From Muscardinus avellanarius (lineage: Eukaryota > Chordata > Mammalia > Rodentia > Gliridae), in contig OY726576.1 in assembly GCA_963383645.1 (NCBI GenBank), positions 14,805,486 to 14,869,485 of the forward strand: a DNA stretch of 64,000 nt. Reading direction: 5' to 3'. Positions 10,860 through 24,140 of the stretch are shown here, piece after piece. The number at the start of each line of letters is the position of its first letter. Position 1 is the first letter of the stretch. The position numbers and the translations under genes are program-made. The notes under the pieces are model-generated. The model worked only from the letters and a program-made list of their open reading frames with translations. It searched no databases and was not told where the DNA came from.

Positions 10860-13800
10860 GCAGCCGGCCCTTCTCTCTAGCCTCTAGGGTTTCTAAGCAG
10901 TGCAGGGGTCTTAGAAGGAACTCAAATGTTGAGTGACTAAAAGAAACTGGGAGTTAATATGTAGCAATACAAAGTTAAATTATGGACTTCACAGAATCCC
11001 TCATTCAATGTGACAGCTTCACATAAAAACACAGATTAACCCCTGCCTCTGTGCTCCTGATCCACGGCCAAGCTCCACCGCCCGCAGCCTGGGGCAGGGA
11101 AGGCGCTCGTCCTCACCGCAGAAGGGGGCACCTCTCCTCTCCAGCAGCTGGTGAGGACAGAGCCAGGCCCACGTCCGACCCCGAAGCCCGGCTGCCCTCT
11201 TCGTGCCTCACAGCGCCAGGCCTGTGGGAGAACGAGGCTCCCAAAGCCTTCCTGCTGTTGCACGGCCTCCTGTCAGGAGCAGGGCCTTAGGTCTGGATTT
11301 CAGCGCTCTGCTGTCTCCCCGTGCCCATTTATCAGTGGGCAGCCAGGCCCTCCTTAGAAGGGAAGAAGACCCCCCCACCCCGTGCAGATGCACCATTATG
11401 TGGCGAGCGTCCTGGAAGTCCAGGTGCGGCTAGCTGGGCCTGGCCCACACGTCCCAAGTCAAGGTCAGCCACAGTGACTTGGCTCATGAGAAGGGCAGTT
11501 AGGACTGAGACTCAGGCTTGGCCTGAAACTCCATGGGCTCCTCCGATCTTGAGAAGTGCAGAGCGTCCCTTCCAGGCCTAGCCACCTGGAAAAAGGCAAA
11601 AACGGGCTTTGGCTCTCCTCAGCTCCAGGGGCTCGGGAGGTGGGGATGGCTCTGGCTGGGGTGTGCCGGGGCGGTGGACGGCTCCTAGGCTCCAAGCTCA
11701 GAGCGCGTGCGGTGCTGCAGAGGTGGCTGGATGGAGCCCGCCAGAAGCTGAGGCCCAGCCTCCCAGGTGGTGAGCTGGCGGGACTCTGCGTGAGGTGTGG
11801 GGACACTGGGGCCGCAGCGCACCCCTGCCCCTCTGCAGACCTCGCTTCCTCCCATGCCAGACGGAGGCTCTGGCACCAGCTCAGGGCCAAGCCCCAGGAC
11901 CGAGGCCGTGAAGGAGCACCAGAAGCCGCACGTCCTTCTGGTGGGCTGTCCTCCCATTCACATCTGACATGGAGAAGGCTGGAGCCAAGAGGACCCCCGT
12001 GGGCCCCTGAACCACGCAGGCAAGAACGCCCACCAAGAGCAGCTCAGGAAGAGCAGGGAGGCCCACAGCGTAGGCCGGCGGGCCAGCAAGGCCCTGTGCC
12101 GCCCCTTCTGAAAGGGTCACCCTGCAAGAAGGGAGTGTGGCTGAGGAGCCGCCAGGCTTGGCAGAGGCTGCCCAGCCATCTCCTGGGCATGTGAAGCTGT
12201 TGCTGGACAGCACGAGGTGACCCTGTGCTTCCAGTGGCGCTGGGAGGTTACGGGCCACCAGTGGTGGTGAGCCTGGGTCTACACAGCCCCGAGAGGAGGT
12301 GGCTCTGTGCCCCACAGCACGCTCACTACTCAAGGACACGCTCTGCACGCGGGCAGGCCCAGCACACAGCGGGGTGTGATGGCCCAAAGGGCAGGGCGGG
12401 CTTCACCCAGGCAGTCACCGTGCACAGACGGCAGCTTTATTTCGGGGTGCCAGGAAGCTGGTCTGGAAGGGAGTGGCTGGTGTGGAAGCGCTTGGGCCAA
12501 GCCTCAGACCCAACGCAGCCGTGCCGGGCATTGCAACTTCACATCACCTTAAACTCCCTGAAGGACGCTGCCAGAACTGCTGGTGTTAAAAGCTCACCAA
12601 ATGCACAGAACACAACTCACTGGGCCTGGGCAAGACCAAGACTTCAGTTCTGGAGTCTCCGTGGTGACCAGCAGGCAGGGCTGCACGCTGAGTCACCCGT
12701 CTGGGGGAAACTCAGCTTTCCTGGCCCTGGGAAGTCAAGAGGCCCTGGGGCTGGGGCTGGGGCGCTCCCTTAAGCACCTCAGCTGGTAAACAGGTCCTGG
12801 GTGGAACTCAAGACCAACTGAGGGGAACTTTTTGTCCCTAGAAACAGCCCTGGTAATTGGCAGTCAGTGATGTGAATATCCTAATTCCCTTCCTCAACTT
12901 TTAAGTGTGGGGTTGAAACAAAAGCTGCCGGCTGCTTCCAGTGGTCCCTGCAGACGGGCTCAGCTGCGGCTGCTGTGATTAGCAGGAGGGCCTGGGGGAT
13001 GTTGTGATCTGTAGCCCCAAGGGCTCTCTGCCAGGAGGAAGTCCCTGTTAATAGCTAAAGAAGAGGTCACTTGTCCATATGGGGACAGGACTACTGTGGT
13101 TATATAAGGAGACTCAAACCAGGCCGTGCCCAGAGCGGTCTGGGCAAAAGGAGACCTCAGGGACCTCTGCTTGGAGAGCCAGTCTAAAGCCCGGGATGCA
13201 CGAGAGCTCACAGGGCGCGTGCTGAGGGCTTGGGGCTCTCCTGGGGAAAGGAGGCCACAATGGTTAGGAAGGAGCCCAGTGAAAACACAAATGCCTTGAG
13301 GGTTTGGCGAAGACAGACGACAGGGTGCGAGGAGCCCGGCGAGCCGCCACCCCTGAGCTCCGGGTGCGCTGCTACTGCGGGGCACACAGCACCACGGTGA
13401 CCATCCCTGCAGGTCACTCGGGAAAGTCACCTGGCCAGTGAGTGGCGGAACGGCCCTGGGAGCCACGGCCTGCCAGTCCCTAGCCTCCCCCCACCACGGG
13501 GGTGCGGGGCTCCCAGGCGCCCTGCCCAGCGGCTGCCCACCCCCCCCGCACTCAGGAAGCTGGCTGTGCATCTGCAGTCGGGGCGGCAGTCCTCCCTCGC
13601 TCGCTGCTGTGACTCAGCCTGCAGGGCATGGCCTGCTCACCCCTCGTTCGCAGGATGAGGCTGACCCTCCCCAGGCTGGCATGCAGGGCTCGCAGCTCAG
13701 CACCCTGCAGCGCTCAGCTCGGCCTGTGTGTGAACCAGCCTGGGATCCGCTTCCTCAACCCCGTTCTGCTTCCTCAACCCGTCCGCCCCCAGGCCCACTA

Positions 13801-14950
13801 TGTCGTGTGCCCTGAGTGTTACTGGCACTTACTTCATTGGTGAAAGCCAGCACACCCTCCCACCTGGACCACTCTGGACTTGTCCAGATGGCCTCTCCTT
13901 GGGAGCGCATCCTCAGCCAGAGTTGCCCTGGCTGGTGCAGGGAAGCAGGGCACCCAGGACACAGGGGGACAGGATGGGAGCTGCAAGCCTGGCAAACAGC
14001 ACATGCTCAGCAGGGCTGGAGAGCCCCCCCTCAGCCCCAGCTTGCCCCAGGCCTGGTCCTAGACAAGCTCGTGGAGGACGCTGGGTGCCAGGGAACTGCC
14101 TTTCCCTCAGTGCTAGATACCATTCAAACCTGGGTGTGGCAGGGCAGCTAGCCTGGCCTGGGTGGCCTCCCCACTTCTGGATGTCAAGGCTCCGCCCCTG
14201 GGTCCCTGCCCTTAGCAACCTGAGCCAGCTGAGGCCAGACATCTCCCACCTGCCTCCCTACTCCAACTCCAAACAGAAGTTACTTCCCAAAAGCAAATCC
14301 AAGTGACTCCCAGAATCAGCGTTAAGCCAGCAATCACGACGCTGGTGTTCCATAACCACCAGAAGAGGACGGAAGCAGGACGCCAGCCACACAGCGGCTC
14401 CGCAGCAGAAGGCAGCCCCTCGGGCACAGGACCCCGCACAGGCTCTCAGCTCTAAAAAGCAAAACCAGAACATGCTCTTGAGGCACCAAGCCACGTGCAA
14501 ACGCAAACACCGGGCAGTGCAGTCACCTCCTGAGCAGCTGTTCACACATTGAAGAAAGGGTCAGGTGCCGCCAACGAAGGCCACGACCAGAGCCCAGGCT
14601 CCAGGTGCCGCCTGTGCCCGGAAGATGCCTGCGCTCAGCACAGCTCACCGGAGACTAACTGCCCCCGAGTCCCCAGGACATCACGAGGCGTGAGCATTCA
14701 CACAGCTGCCCACTCCCAGCCCGTGCGCAGTGGCCGCTGTCCCTACACAGTTCTGCCCCCAGGGCCAGTTCCACAAGGCGCAGACCATGGGGTCATCTGT
14801 GAGCCACCCCTTCCTTCCTGATCTGGCCCAGCTGACAGCCTTTTGGAAGCCCCGAGTTCGGGTGGGCCCTGCTTCCCCCACGCCGGCCTTTGTCCACTCC
14901 TACTGGCCATGCAGCGGCCCTCGGCACCCTCCAAAGCCCAGCTGAGTGGG
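10860..14950. other. GC-rich SINE-free stretch, no gene recognised
   Basis: Open frames are present, as expected from GC content, but none shows recognisable homology. A TATATAAGG string at about 13101-13109 could be a TATA-like element, but nothing else supports a promoter there. Confidence 0.35.
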
Positions 14951-14954
14951 GTCC

Positions 14955-15100
14955 ACACCTCTGGGCCTGCTTCAGGGCCACCTCCTCAGAGAAGCACTCC
15001 CGACCGCCCTGGGCAGAGTCTGTTTTCTGTTATAATACTTCATCCACTCAAAACCAAAACTGGTATTCCTTACGACAGGCTCTCAAACTGAGGTCCGAGT
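14955..15100 (+). repeat. L2 LINE 3' relic
   Basis: GCCACCTCCTCAGAGAAGCA, then CCCGACCGCCCTGG and a T-rich TTATAATACTTCATCC stretch, follow the order of the L2 3' region. Confidence 0.5.
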
Positions 15101-15601
15101 GAGCCCAGGCTAGCACCATGTCTATGTTCTCACTGAAGCATCACAAACACCCACCACAGGGCTATGTGGGCAGCCAACAGAAACTGATGGCCCCGAGGTG
15201 CACGCGTGTGGGTTCCCCCTTTTATACAGGGCGAGAGGGCAGCCTGGGAGTGCACACATTTCAGGATGCCAGGTCCAGCCCCTCAGAGCTTGGCCGCGAC
15301 CTGGCATCAGGACGGCATCCGTGGGTGCTGCCATCGACATCTGTGGACCGCCTGCTGCGTGCCTGGCCTCCCTCTGCTAGCTCCACGCAGATGGCTATGG
15401 GCTGCCTAACCTCATGGCATGGCAGCTATAAATGCCGGCAACTCAGCTCGTAAAGCAGGTCTTTAAGGCCCAGCGATGCCTGGGTTTAAGTGGACCGAGG
15501 CAGGGACTACACCCATCTCCACGGCCACATCCTGCAGAGCAGGTGCTCAAAGAGCCTATAGGACAAATAAATGGAGTTTTCTAGTCAAGACCCAAATCCA
15601 T

Positions 15602-15770
15602 CGGCTGGGCACAGCGCACGCCTGTAGCCCCAGTCCTTGAAACCGGACTCAGCAACTCAGAATTTCAGCAACCTAGCATGACGACTTCAAAACAAAAACT
15701 AAAAAAGGCTGGGGGTACAGCTTGGAGGTAAAATGCCCCTGCGTTCAATTCCCAGAATCACACACACACA
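15602..15770 (+). mobile_element. B1-dID SINE, diverged, internal deletion
   Basis: GGCTGGGCACAGCGCACGCC opens the B1 half, which has lost part of its middle. The ID half is complete and ends in an ACACACACA tail. Confidence 0.8.
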
Positions 15771-15774
15771 AAAG

Positions 15775-18225
15775 AGCCACCCCTAAGACCCGAGCCCTAC
15801 CAGCACATCATCCTCGGGTGCGAACCCTTCTCTAGGGCTGGTCTCCCCTCTCCCCAGAGAGCATCTTTGGAGTTTCCTAATTATTCTGGATTGAAAACCC
15901 ACTCCCCCAGGGCAGGGAAGCCTGTGGAGAATCAAATCATTTCTCCCTCCTATTCCAGGAGAAGGAGGCCATGGGGCCTGGCTTCAGCGTACAGACAAAT
16001 GCACTGGAGACTGAACGAGACGGCTGTCCCCAGCCTACCATGTCTACCCTGAACAAGGAACACACGTGAGCTGGGGAGCAGGAAAGAGGCCAAGATGGTC
16101 CTTCAGGTGGTTCTCTGGATGAGGAAACCAGAGCCAGAGAGGACGACCCACCCAGTCACAGCGCTGAGTAGAGAATCACCTGTGGAATTTCAGTGCCCAG
16201 AACCAGCCTCTCACCGCCTCCTGACAGCCTAGACCACGCTGTTTGAAGGCGCGGGGTTAAAGGCGAAGGTCATGGCCTACGTGATAGGAAGGTGGCAGCT
16301 GGTGGCCGCGCCTTTGCTCTTTGGCAGAGCGGTTCTCCAGCTCATAGGCGAGCCTCTGAAGGGCCGGCCACAACACCCCGCACATGCCAGCTTCCAGCTC
16401 AGTCGGCTGGAGATGCGGCTCTTCAGGTGGCCGGCCTGCGAGCCCACCTGGAGAACCCCTGGTGTGGAGCCTCCTCGCTGACCCTGCTGAGGGAGGCGGG
16501 GGGCGGGATCTAGCCAGGAGGAAGACAATGGCACGAAGCCGTCTTCCAGACTATGGACAGAATCTGGACATGTCAGGAAAGTCCTGACTTGTGACACCCT
16601 CAGTTCCTGCTGCCAGCCAATTGGGGAAGTGATTCTTCTAGCCTGGGTGACATTTCCAGGGTCCAGGCTACAGACTCAGTCTGCCCGTGGCATTGACCCC
16701 AACTTCATTCATGAGCAGGTGGGAAACTGGAGTCCTAGTGACCGCTGTCACGCTGCTACAGGACCCTCCAAAGGCTTTCTGTGCCCCTCTGGGCTGCCGT
16801 GCCGGGCGGGGGAGGAGGACCTCTGGACTGTGTCGGTGACATCTGGGTTTCAGTTTAGACACTTGGCCCACACCCTAGAACAAGCCTCATTAAAGGTGAA
16901 AGTCGCCCCACTGTTTGTCCGGGGTGTGGGCTATTCACACCCGCTGCTGCCCCATGCAAACTGTGTTCCTTCCAAACATTCACCGGATCCAGCATGCAAT
17001 CTGGTTACTAACAACAAATGCGTCTTTGCTTGTGACTTCCAGTTCTCCTATGTCTGGTACAAGGGGTTGGGCTGTGCTGGTAATGCCCAAGCGATCTGCC
17101 AAATCCGACAGCACCACACTCCCAACTCTGTGCCTTAACTCACCCTAGACTTCAGCTTTTTAGAAGGGCATGCCCTGGGCATGTCAGAAAAAGGTGCAGA
17201 AAAGAACAAGGGGTGTTGTGTGGGCTAAGGCTGACCCTTTCCCCAAAGCAGGAGGCAGATAGAGAATGAGCCCCCTGGCGGCATCGCCTTGGCGAAGCTC
17301 CTGCCGGGAGGATATCAACACTAGAAGCAACGTGTGTATCAGAGTCAGCCTGAGTTCAGAAAGGACTGGCCACATTGGTAGGACTACTGCCCGGGCCCAC
17401 AGCAAGGCACTCAGGAGCACTGCATCCTCTCTGCCGGCCCTGTGGGCGCCCGGGTGGCTCTAACCACGCTTCCCAAGTCCCGAGACATCACTTTCTTTAA
17501 CAAAGAAGCAAAACAGAATTCTTTCTGACCTGTGTATGATGCAGGCTGAGTTATAGCTTCCCCTGGCACCTCTCACTGAAAGTGAAATTCCTTTAGAGTT
17601 GGGAAATTCATTGCAGTGTTTTATGGTATTGATTTATTTTAAGCTGGGCTGGCAGTTTTAAGGCCTGCCTGCCTCTGAGTGCCAGAAATGCTGGAGAAGG
17701 TCTCCATTTCCTCTGATGCCGTAATATCACAGGACTCGCTAGCAGACATGAAGAGAGGGGCTGGGAGCTTAGATGCTCTGCCCTGGTTTATCAAGGCAGA
17801 GCCTGGGCCACTCTCCCCAGCCTGCGTCAACAAGACCTCCAATAGGAAAGCCACTTCCGCGCAGCTGAAGGCCTCGACATGGACTAGATGTGGCTCCTCG
17901 CAGGCCACCGGCCATCACAAGGTGCCTCGAAACCTTCAAGAGCCAGCCCCAAACACCACCCCAAAAGGCTGCCCTGGACCCTGCAGTCGTCCTGCACCTT
18001 TGTCTCCTACAACTAGGTTCCACCCCCACTGCTATCTTACAAGCTAATTTACCTGGCCAAGTGCCAGCCAGATGTGTGTGTGCGGGGGCGGGGGGGGCCT
18101 CTCCCACGCCTAACTCAGGCTGCAAGGCTGCAGGCGGCCACCAATCCAAGCAGGCAAGGTGATGGCACCCTTGCCCCACTTGGACCTGGGAGCTGGCAGG
18201 TGTCACTGAAATGGCAGCCCCGCCC
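15775..18225. other. Intronic stretch with one MIR relic, no gene recognised
   Basis: Apart from the MIR at 16111-16235, I see no repeat or coding signal. Confidence 0.35.
16111..16235 (-). repeat. MIR relic
   Basis: GGATGAGGAAACCAGAGCCA, then CCACCCAGTCACAGCGCTGA, is the reverse-oriented MIR pattern (fall in cover over the tail, then the core). Confidence 0.6.
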
Positions 18226-18228
18226 CAC

Positions 18229-18444
18229 CTTTTTTCTTTCTGGCGGTACTGGGGTTTGAACTCAGGGGCAACCACCTAGGCACACCACCAGCCGTATTTT
18301 TTTTTTATTATTATTTTGAAACTGCGTCTCGCTAGGTTGCTGAGTCTCACAAGGTTGCTAGCTAAGGCTGGCCTCAAGTCTGAGATCCTCCTGTCTCAGT
18401 CTCCCATGTACTGAGATCACAAGTGTGCATCCACACACCCTGCT
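18229..18444 (-). mobile_element. B1-dID SINE, diverged
   Basis: ID half GGTACTGGGGTTTGAACTCA, T-rich linker with an ATT run, and a B1 half with a small internal duplication around GGTTGCTGAG. Confidence 0.85.
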
Positions 18445-19046
18445 AACCCCTGCCATTCTGACGGGTCCTCAGGGCCTCAAAGGCTCCCCCAGGAATTCCT
18501 TGGGAAGGAGAAGCTTCTGCCAGGAACCCGAGCCCACGAGGACGCCTGCCCCAGGTCAGAGCCTCCCCTCGTGGCTGGCACCAGCATCTACTGTCGGGAG
18601 CCCCAGGCCTCGTGCTTTCCCGGCTCTAGGACATGGTGCGCTCAGGTCTCCCGCTCCCCGACCTCTTGGCAAGCCTGACTGGTGTGTACCTGTGTGGCTC
18701 GGGCCCCTTGGTCACATGGGCTCACCATCCCGCCCTGCCGCCCGGCGTCCAGGCCACGTCAATGCCTACCAGGCTCAGCTGGCCCGAGGGGGCTGCTGCC
18801 CGCTGTGCGTGCTGGCTGAGCCCAGCTGTCAGACAGAGGACACCATGCCAGCCTTGTGTGCGGACCTGCAGGGCCACTGGTGTGGTGTTTTTTGAGAGAA
18901 AAGCTTAAAGCATTAATTCATCAAAAGTTGCTTTTCCAAGAGACTGCAGGAGGCAGAACTTAACAGTGGACTCTAGTCAGATTCGACTTGAAAACCCTGG
19001 GACTCGCAACTTCTTTATCTGCAGGATCCAGGGGGGCCAGTGTGCT

Positions 19047-19070
19047 AAGTACAGTGCTAAGTACAGCGCT
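19047..19070 (+). repeat. 12-bp tandem duplication
   Basis: Two copies of AGTGCTAAGTAC(AG) type sequence, followed by a partial third. Confidence 0.8.
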
Positions 19071-19869
19071 CACTTCCCAGCCAGGCCCCTCAGGGCAGGT
19101 TTTGGCACCCAGAAGCTCTTCCTGTGTGGGCTCTCTGGGGTCACAACTGCATGGGGACCAGAGTGCGGGGTGCTGCCCTGGGGCGGGCAGTCTTCACTGG
19201 CTGGGGCCAGCATGGCGGGGAGGGAGGGAGGGAGGCGGGCGGCACCTGGTCCTGGCTCTCAGCAGCCGGACAGGCCTGCCTCTGCCAGATGCTCTCCTGT
19301 CCTGCAGGATCAAGGGACAGATGATCCCTGGGGCCTCAGCCCCATTACATAACAGACAGCTCGGCTTCCTCCTGCTGGAGGCAGCCAGACAGATTGAGAT
19401 GGCGGCAGCAGGCTGGGTGGAACCGCCAGCCTTTGCCGCCCCGAGGACTCTCCAGGACCCTCCAGGACCACAGGGGAGACGGGAGACCATCTTCACCAGG
19501 GTCTTCACAGTGAAGGCTGGGCTTCACTTTCCAAGAGAAGGGAAACCAGACTCTCTTCACTCAGCCCCCACCCCCACCCGCTGCCGCTGCCGCAGCCTGT
19601 GAAGCACTAGTGAGGCTCCCCACCAAGACCCAGTGGGCCTCGGAGCAGCAGGTGGCCGAGCGGCCCGGAGGCTTCCTGGTAGAGGGTGGAGGAAGCCGCC
19701 TCCCACGGGAAGCCTCCCCAGGGCCTCATGCCTGTGGCTGCCTCAGATGCCCGGGAATGGGTGTGCAATAGTCAACTTAGCCGATGCTCAACTCTTTGCT
19801 GGATTCAATCGTGAAAATGTTTTCAGTGTGGACATGACTTACAGACAATGCAAGGCGTCGTCTTAGAGC

Positions 19870-19955
19870 CCGGGCTAGACTCCAGTCCGGAGCCAGGCTC
19901 TGCCCGTTACAGCTCTGCGCTCTGCGAGAAACCGGGCCTCATTTCTCCCTGCGAT
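19870..19955 (+). repeat. MIR relic
   Basis: CTAGACTCCAGTCCGGAGCC, AGGCTCTGCCCGTTACAGCT and GGGCCTCATTTCTCC follow the MIR order. Confidence 0.5.
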
Positions 19956-20239
19956 GTTAAGCGGCTACCAAGACCTCACAGGGAGCAAAGATTTTCTATG
20001 ACCCTCGGTCATGTCCACATGTGATTTCCTTCAGCAGGCCTCCGCTACCCACTCCAGACAGACGTCATCCCGGCTCGATTCAAAAGGCCCTAGTGACGGA
20101 GGTTTGTGTACTGGACAGCCAGCTCGCCACCCCACAACACTCTCCCTGGAAACACGCGGGCGGCGGCACCTGGGACATCAGTCTGGCTGGCTTCCTGCGT
20201 GGACGAGGGCTGGGGCTGGCTGGGAGGGGTACTGGGATT

Positions 20240-20510
20240 TATTAAATATCTTCCAAAAGTGACAAGGGAGAGATAGGCCTATCATTGAATAGTTGTTAAA
20301 AATAGCTATGTTTTTCTGGAATAAGTAATTGGACAAGGTGGCCTTGAATACAGCTTTGTTTGAAAAGCAAGGCTCTTTGGTAACCCTCAGAAGGGAGGCT
20401 ATTTACTAAAGAGCAGAGTCCTCGGGAGGAATGGAGTCCTTCCATCTCGGGCCAAAGCGCGTATCCCAAAACCTGCCGTATTTAACGTGGGTCCTTTACA
20501 CAGCGCTTCA
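20240..20510. other. AT-rich block, candidate conserved non-coding element
   Basis: A low-repeat AT-rich island inside GC-rich DNA, containing TTAAAAATAG at 20296-20305, which fits the MEF2 consensus YTAWWWWTAR. The regulatory role is inference only. Confidence 0.25.
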
Positions 20511-20665
20511 CAGCCTCTTGTGAGGCCCCAATAACTTCTGTAAGATCAATTGTGAGCAACTCCATTTTCCGTTTTAGGGATAGTAAAAGCAAAGACCAGG
20601 GTTTTAGCAACTTGTCTAAGCTACACAGTCAATAAGCCACAGAGGCAGACTCGGTCCCTGTCACT
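20510..20665 (-). repeat. MIR relic
   Basis: CTCCATTTTCCGTTTTAGGG, then GCAACTTGTCTAAGCTACAC and CACAGAGGCAGACTCGG, is a reverse-oriented MIR. Confidence 0.65.
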
Positions 20666-21205
20666 AGTCAATGATCCTCTCACAGGAACCCGCGATTCCA
20701 CACCAAAGCATACTTCCTTTCACTTTTGTAAAAAAACTAAAACCATTCAGCCTGGACTTAAATGTTACCCTGAAAGCTACGGCCTCAACCTCCGCCTTGG
20801 CCATGGGGTCAGGTGCGCCCACTATGTGAGCTGCTGTAAGAAGGGACCAGCCCGACAGGAAGGCTGGCCAGGAATCGGGACAGGCGAGCTCTGTCCCTCC
20901 ACCTGCGCCTCGCTCCAGATTTCTGGCTCCACGCACTTCAGCTCCTCTCCACAGCAAAGCTTCTCAGCAAGAGCCACCTGCGCTGCGGCTGCTCAGAGTG
21001 GTCTGGCTGTGAAGCTGAGCCTTCCTAGAATGGCAAGAGACACCCCCTTCTCTTTCTTGCCTAGGTGTCCGTGGAGTTTTCTGGGAGGTACGGGATGAGT
21101 AATACAGCACCAAATGAGAACCCACTGACTATCAACGCAGACGTTAAGGAGATTTGCAAACACACCCAACAACGCTGCTTACTAAGTTTTTGTTTTGGAA
21201 AACAC

Positions 21206-21530
21206 TTTTTGTACTGGGGATTGAACCCGGGGCGTTCTACCTCAAAGCTACAGTTCCGGCCCCTAATATTTATTTATTTATTTATTTAGGGCGGTACTGG
21301 GGATGGAACCCAGGGGCATTCTACCTCTGAGCTACCATTTTTTATTCTTTATTTTGAAACGGTGTCTCAGTGAGTTGCAAAGGGCCCCACTGAATAGCTG
21401 AGGCTGTCTGAACTGTGATCCTCCTGTTTCAGCCTCCGGAGTGCAAGCCACCAGCCCAGCTTATTTTTTATTTTTGAAATGGGATCTTACTAAGTTGCTA
21501 AGGTTAACTCAGTCTCAGGCACCACACCCA
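21206..21530 (-). mobile_element. Outer SINE split by a younger SINE
   Basis: The ID half occupies 21206-21290 and the B1 remainder 21461-21530. A second SINE sits between them, at the linker. Confidence 0.8.
21291..21460 (-). mobile_element. Inner B1-dID SINE nested in an older copy
   Basis: Full dimer from GCGGTACTGGGGATGGAACC to CACCAGCCCAGC, group A linker (TTTTTATTCTTTATTTTGAA). It inserted into the A/T-rich linker of the outer copy. Confidence 0.9.
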
Positions 21531-21534
21531 AATG

Positions 21535-22235
21535 AAAATAGTTATTTTTTATACAACTGATATCGGAGATAACATGCAACTGCATGTAATTGGTACATGG
21601 TTGTCCCTACATTCCAAGGGGAACATTTAAAATGTTTCTCAGCTTTTATTCTTAATGCTGTAAACCGCTATATGTAATCCCAAAGCAAAGCTCTCTGGAG
21701 CCTACCATTTCAGTGGTATAAAGGGGCTTTCAGATCCAAAACTTGAGAATCGTCGGTCTATCTATTCTTTCAGTCTCCAAACCCTTTCCAACTCACTCTA
21801 GTTAGGGGTTTCCCCCATGGCGTCCTGAAAACTGCTTAAGAAGAGCGCCAATAACTTCCCACAGCCTCAACTCAGAGGCGAAAATTCAGTGGCCAGGGCT
21901 CCGCCCTCTAACCCTGCCTACCCCCTGCCCCAGTACCTTGGCAATCCCTACGCTGCACATCCAGCCTGGATCCCTCCCCCGAACTGCTCCAGCCAACCAT
22001 CTATACTGCACCTCTGCACCTGGACTCTGAACAGGCACCCAGGCTGCCAGGACTAACCCTAACCCTCCAGCCAAGCTCTGGTCTCCGCGCCTTCCCATCA
22101 CTGATGGCAACTTCTCCCCTCCAAGCCTGTCTCCCTGCACGCCTGCTCTCTGAGCTCATGTCCACCCACAGGAAATCCTGTTGGCTCTGACTCTAATGGA
22201 GCCCAAAGCCAATCATCCCTGCCTGCTCCACTGCC
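21535..22235. other. Intronic stretch, nothing recognised
   Basis: AT-rich at first, then C-rich. It contains a short CTAACCCTAACCCT string at about 22053-22066, too short to be an interstitial telomere array. Confidence 0.35.
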
Positions 22236-22239
22236 CGGC

Positions 22240-22720
22240 ATCTTCTCTTACCTGGGTTGTTACGGACGCTCCCATTTTAACCTCTCACTCACTGCCCGTT
22301 TATTTTCAGCACAGCAAAGTAATCCTTTCAAAAGACCAGATATGCAGCTCAAAACACATTGATGGCTTTCACCATCTCACCCAAAAATAAAAGCCAATCT
22401 CTGCAATGGCCTGTGCAACCCCTTCTAGGTGCACCCTGGTCAACTCTCCCCTCTTGCCTGACTTGGCTCCTGACTCCCTGCCAAGCCGCCAGGCCTTTAT
22501 AACCACGGTTTTCTCCACCTGGGATGGTTTCCTCAGAAATCCTGAAGACTAGCTCCCCTGAGTCCTAACCTGTGTTCAAAGTCACTGGAGACCCACCCAG
22601 ATCTCTCCCACTTAGAAGAACACCCCCCAGCACGTCTCTCCCCTGCTCCACCCCCCCCCAAGCACCTAGCCTCGACCCACATGTGACCTGTGTTTACCAT
22701 CTTCAACAGAATGGCAAGTC
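22240..22720 (+). repeat. L2 LINE 3' region
   Basis: AAAATAAAAGCCAATCTCTG, CAATGGCCTGTGCAACCCCT, CAGGCCTTTATAACC and CACCTGGGATGGTTTCC follow the order of the L2 3' end in plus orientation. Confidence 0.7.
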
Positions 22721-22759
22721 CCACAACTGCAAAAACAGTTTTGTTCACTAATGTTTATC

Positions 22760-24025
22760 TGTACCTAAAATGGCAGAGGGGAGACATAGTTCCCCAAGAT
22801 ACTTTGAATGAACCCATGGAATTAGCTTTGTGGGGAGCGGGAGACTGGACTCACTGTTCTCAACTCAACTCAGCCAGGAGAATTGGGACTTCCAGCACAA
22901 GGCTCAGTACTGGTCACACCACAGGCCAGGTCCAGAACGCCGAGCCCACCAGGACAGGGCAAGGCGGCCAGTCAACTGGCACCACAGTCCAGATGGCCGT
23001 CAGACACGGCGTGACCTGACCCACGGCCTGGGCGCCTCCCTGCAAACAAGCTCCGACCTCCTCAGGCCTCTTCTCCCTCCTGGATGAGGGAGTCCCTCCT
23101 ATTTTGGCTAAAACTCTGCCCTGCAGAGCAGCACAAACCCCACTGTGGATGCCAGACAGAAGCCCTGATTTCCGAGTTGTGACACCTCCCAGTCCTGACC
23201 AGGTCAGGCCCCTCTTCCAACGACACCAGGGCAGACGGGAAGGCCCAGCGTGAGATTCAGCCAGTGCTGGCTGCCAGCCTCTGGCCCTAACACCGCGCGC
23301 CGGAGCCTCGCTTTGGGGATGCTCTGACTCCACGGTGACATGGGGAGGTACTCACCGGCCTGTGAGGAGCGGGAGACTGTCACTGACGTGGCTCAGTTGG
23401 GCTTGCACCAACTGAGAGCGAGGGACTAGGAAGGCCCATGGAGGTCCCGGGGCCCTTCCTGTGACTAGCGTGGCCGCGTCCCCCAAGGCCCATTAGGAGC
23501 CTACTTCCACCCTGCATGTTGATATTAAGGGAAAGGGGGGGCTGCTCGAGTAAGATACACCTGCCCCGTATCTCGGGGGATCTTGGACGAATCACGTCAC
23601 CACTGGCAGAGTTGCAAAGGTGAAATAAAATGAAACATGAAATGCCTTTCGCATACGGTGGTCAACCTCTGACCCGCTGCCCCTGCGCACACCCGGCTCC
23701 AGTCTAGTCAGCCTAAGTGGATGCCTGCTGCTGTGCGGGGCACACCTTCAGATTCGCCACCAAATCCTGTCCACACTTCCTGCCCCGGCAGGTCCCTGCC
23801 CTCAATCTCCACCTGTCTACACTCCTCAATAACCCAAACTGGTCCAGTCCTGAGCGCCCGGGTCCCTCTGGTATCCGGTCCTTGGCAGAGGCTGCTGCTT
23901 CCACCTGGGGTGCTCAGCCCCAACACCCCGTTCTTGCTCTGGGCACCACCCAAGGTCAGATTCTTTACCACCTCCTCATCCCTCACTCACTGTAGAGCAA
24001 TTATGATAAATGTCGGCGACTGTTT
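22760..24025. other. Intronic stretch, nothing recognised
   Basis: GC-rich, free of SINEs, with no homology that I recognise. Confidence 0.35.
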
Positions 24026-24029
24026 CTCT

Positions 24030-24140
24030 CCCTAGTGAAGCTGCACAATCGTGAAGATGGGGAGTTTGGTCTCGCTCACACTACCCCCGAGTCTTAGCAG
24101 AGTGCGTGACACATGAAAGCCCACAGCGATTCTGCCGAGA
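24030..24140 (+). repeat. L2 LINE 3' tail relic
   Basis: GAAGATGGGGAGTTTGGTCT, then CGAGTCTTAGCAGAGTGCGT, matches the usual L2 tail order (gene-free 'short summary' region ending in the GTGCCTGGCACATAG-like motif). It is diverged. Confidence 0.45.

Noticed and set aside
13080..13115. TATATAAGG string, a possible TATA box
   Set aside because: No downstream exon, CpG island or other promoter sign was found.
22053..22066. CTAACCCTAACCCT, resembling telomere repeat
   Set aside because: Only two units; expected by chance and not an interstitial telomere array.
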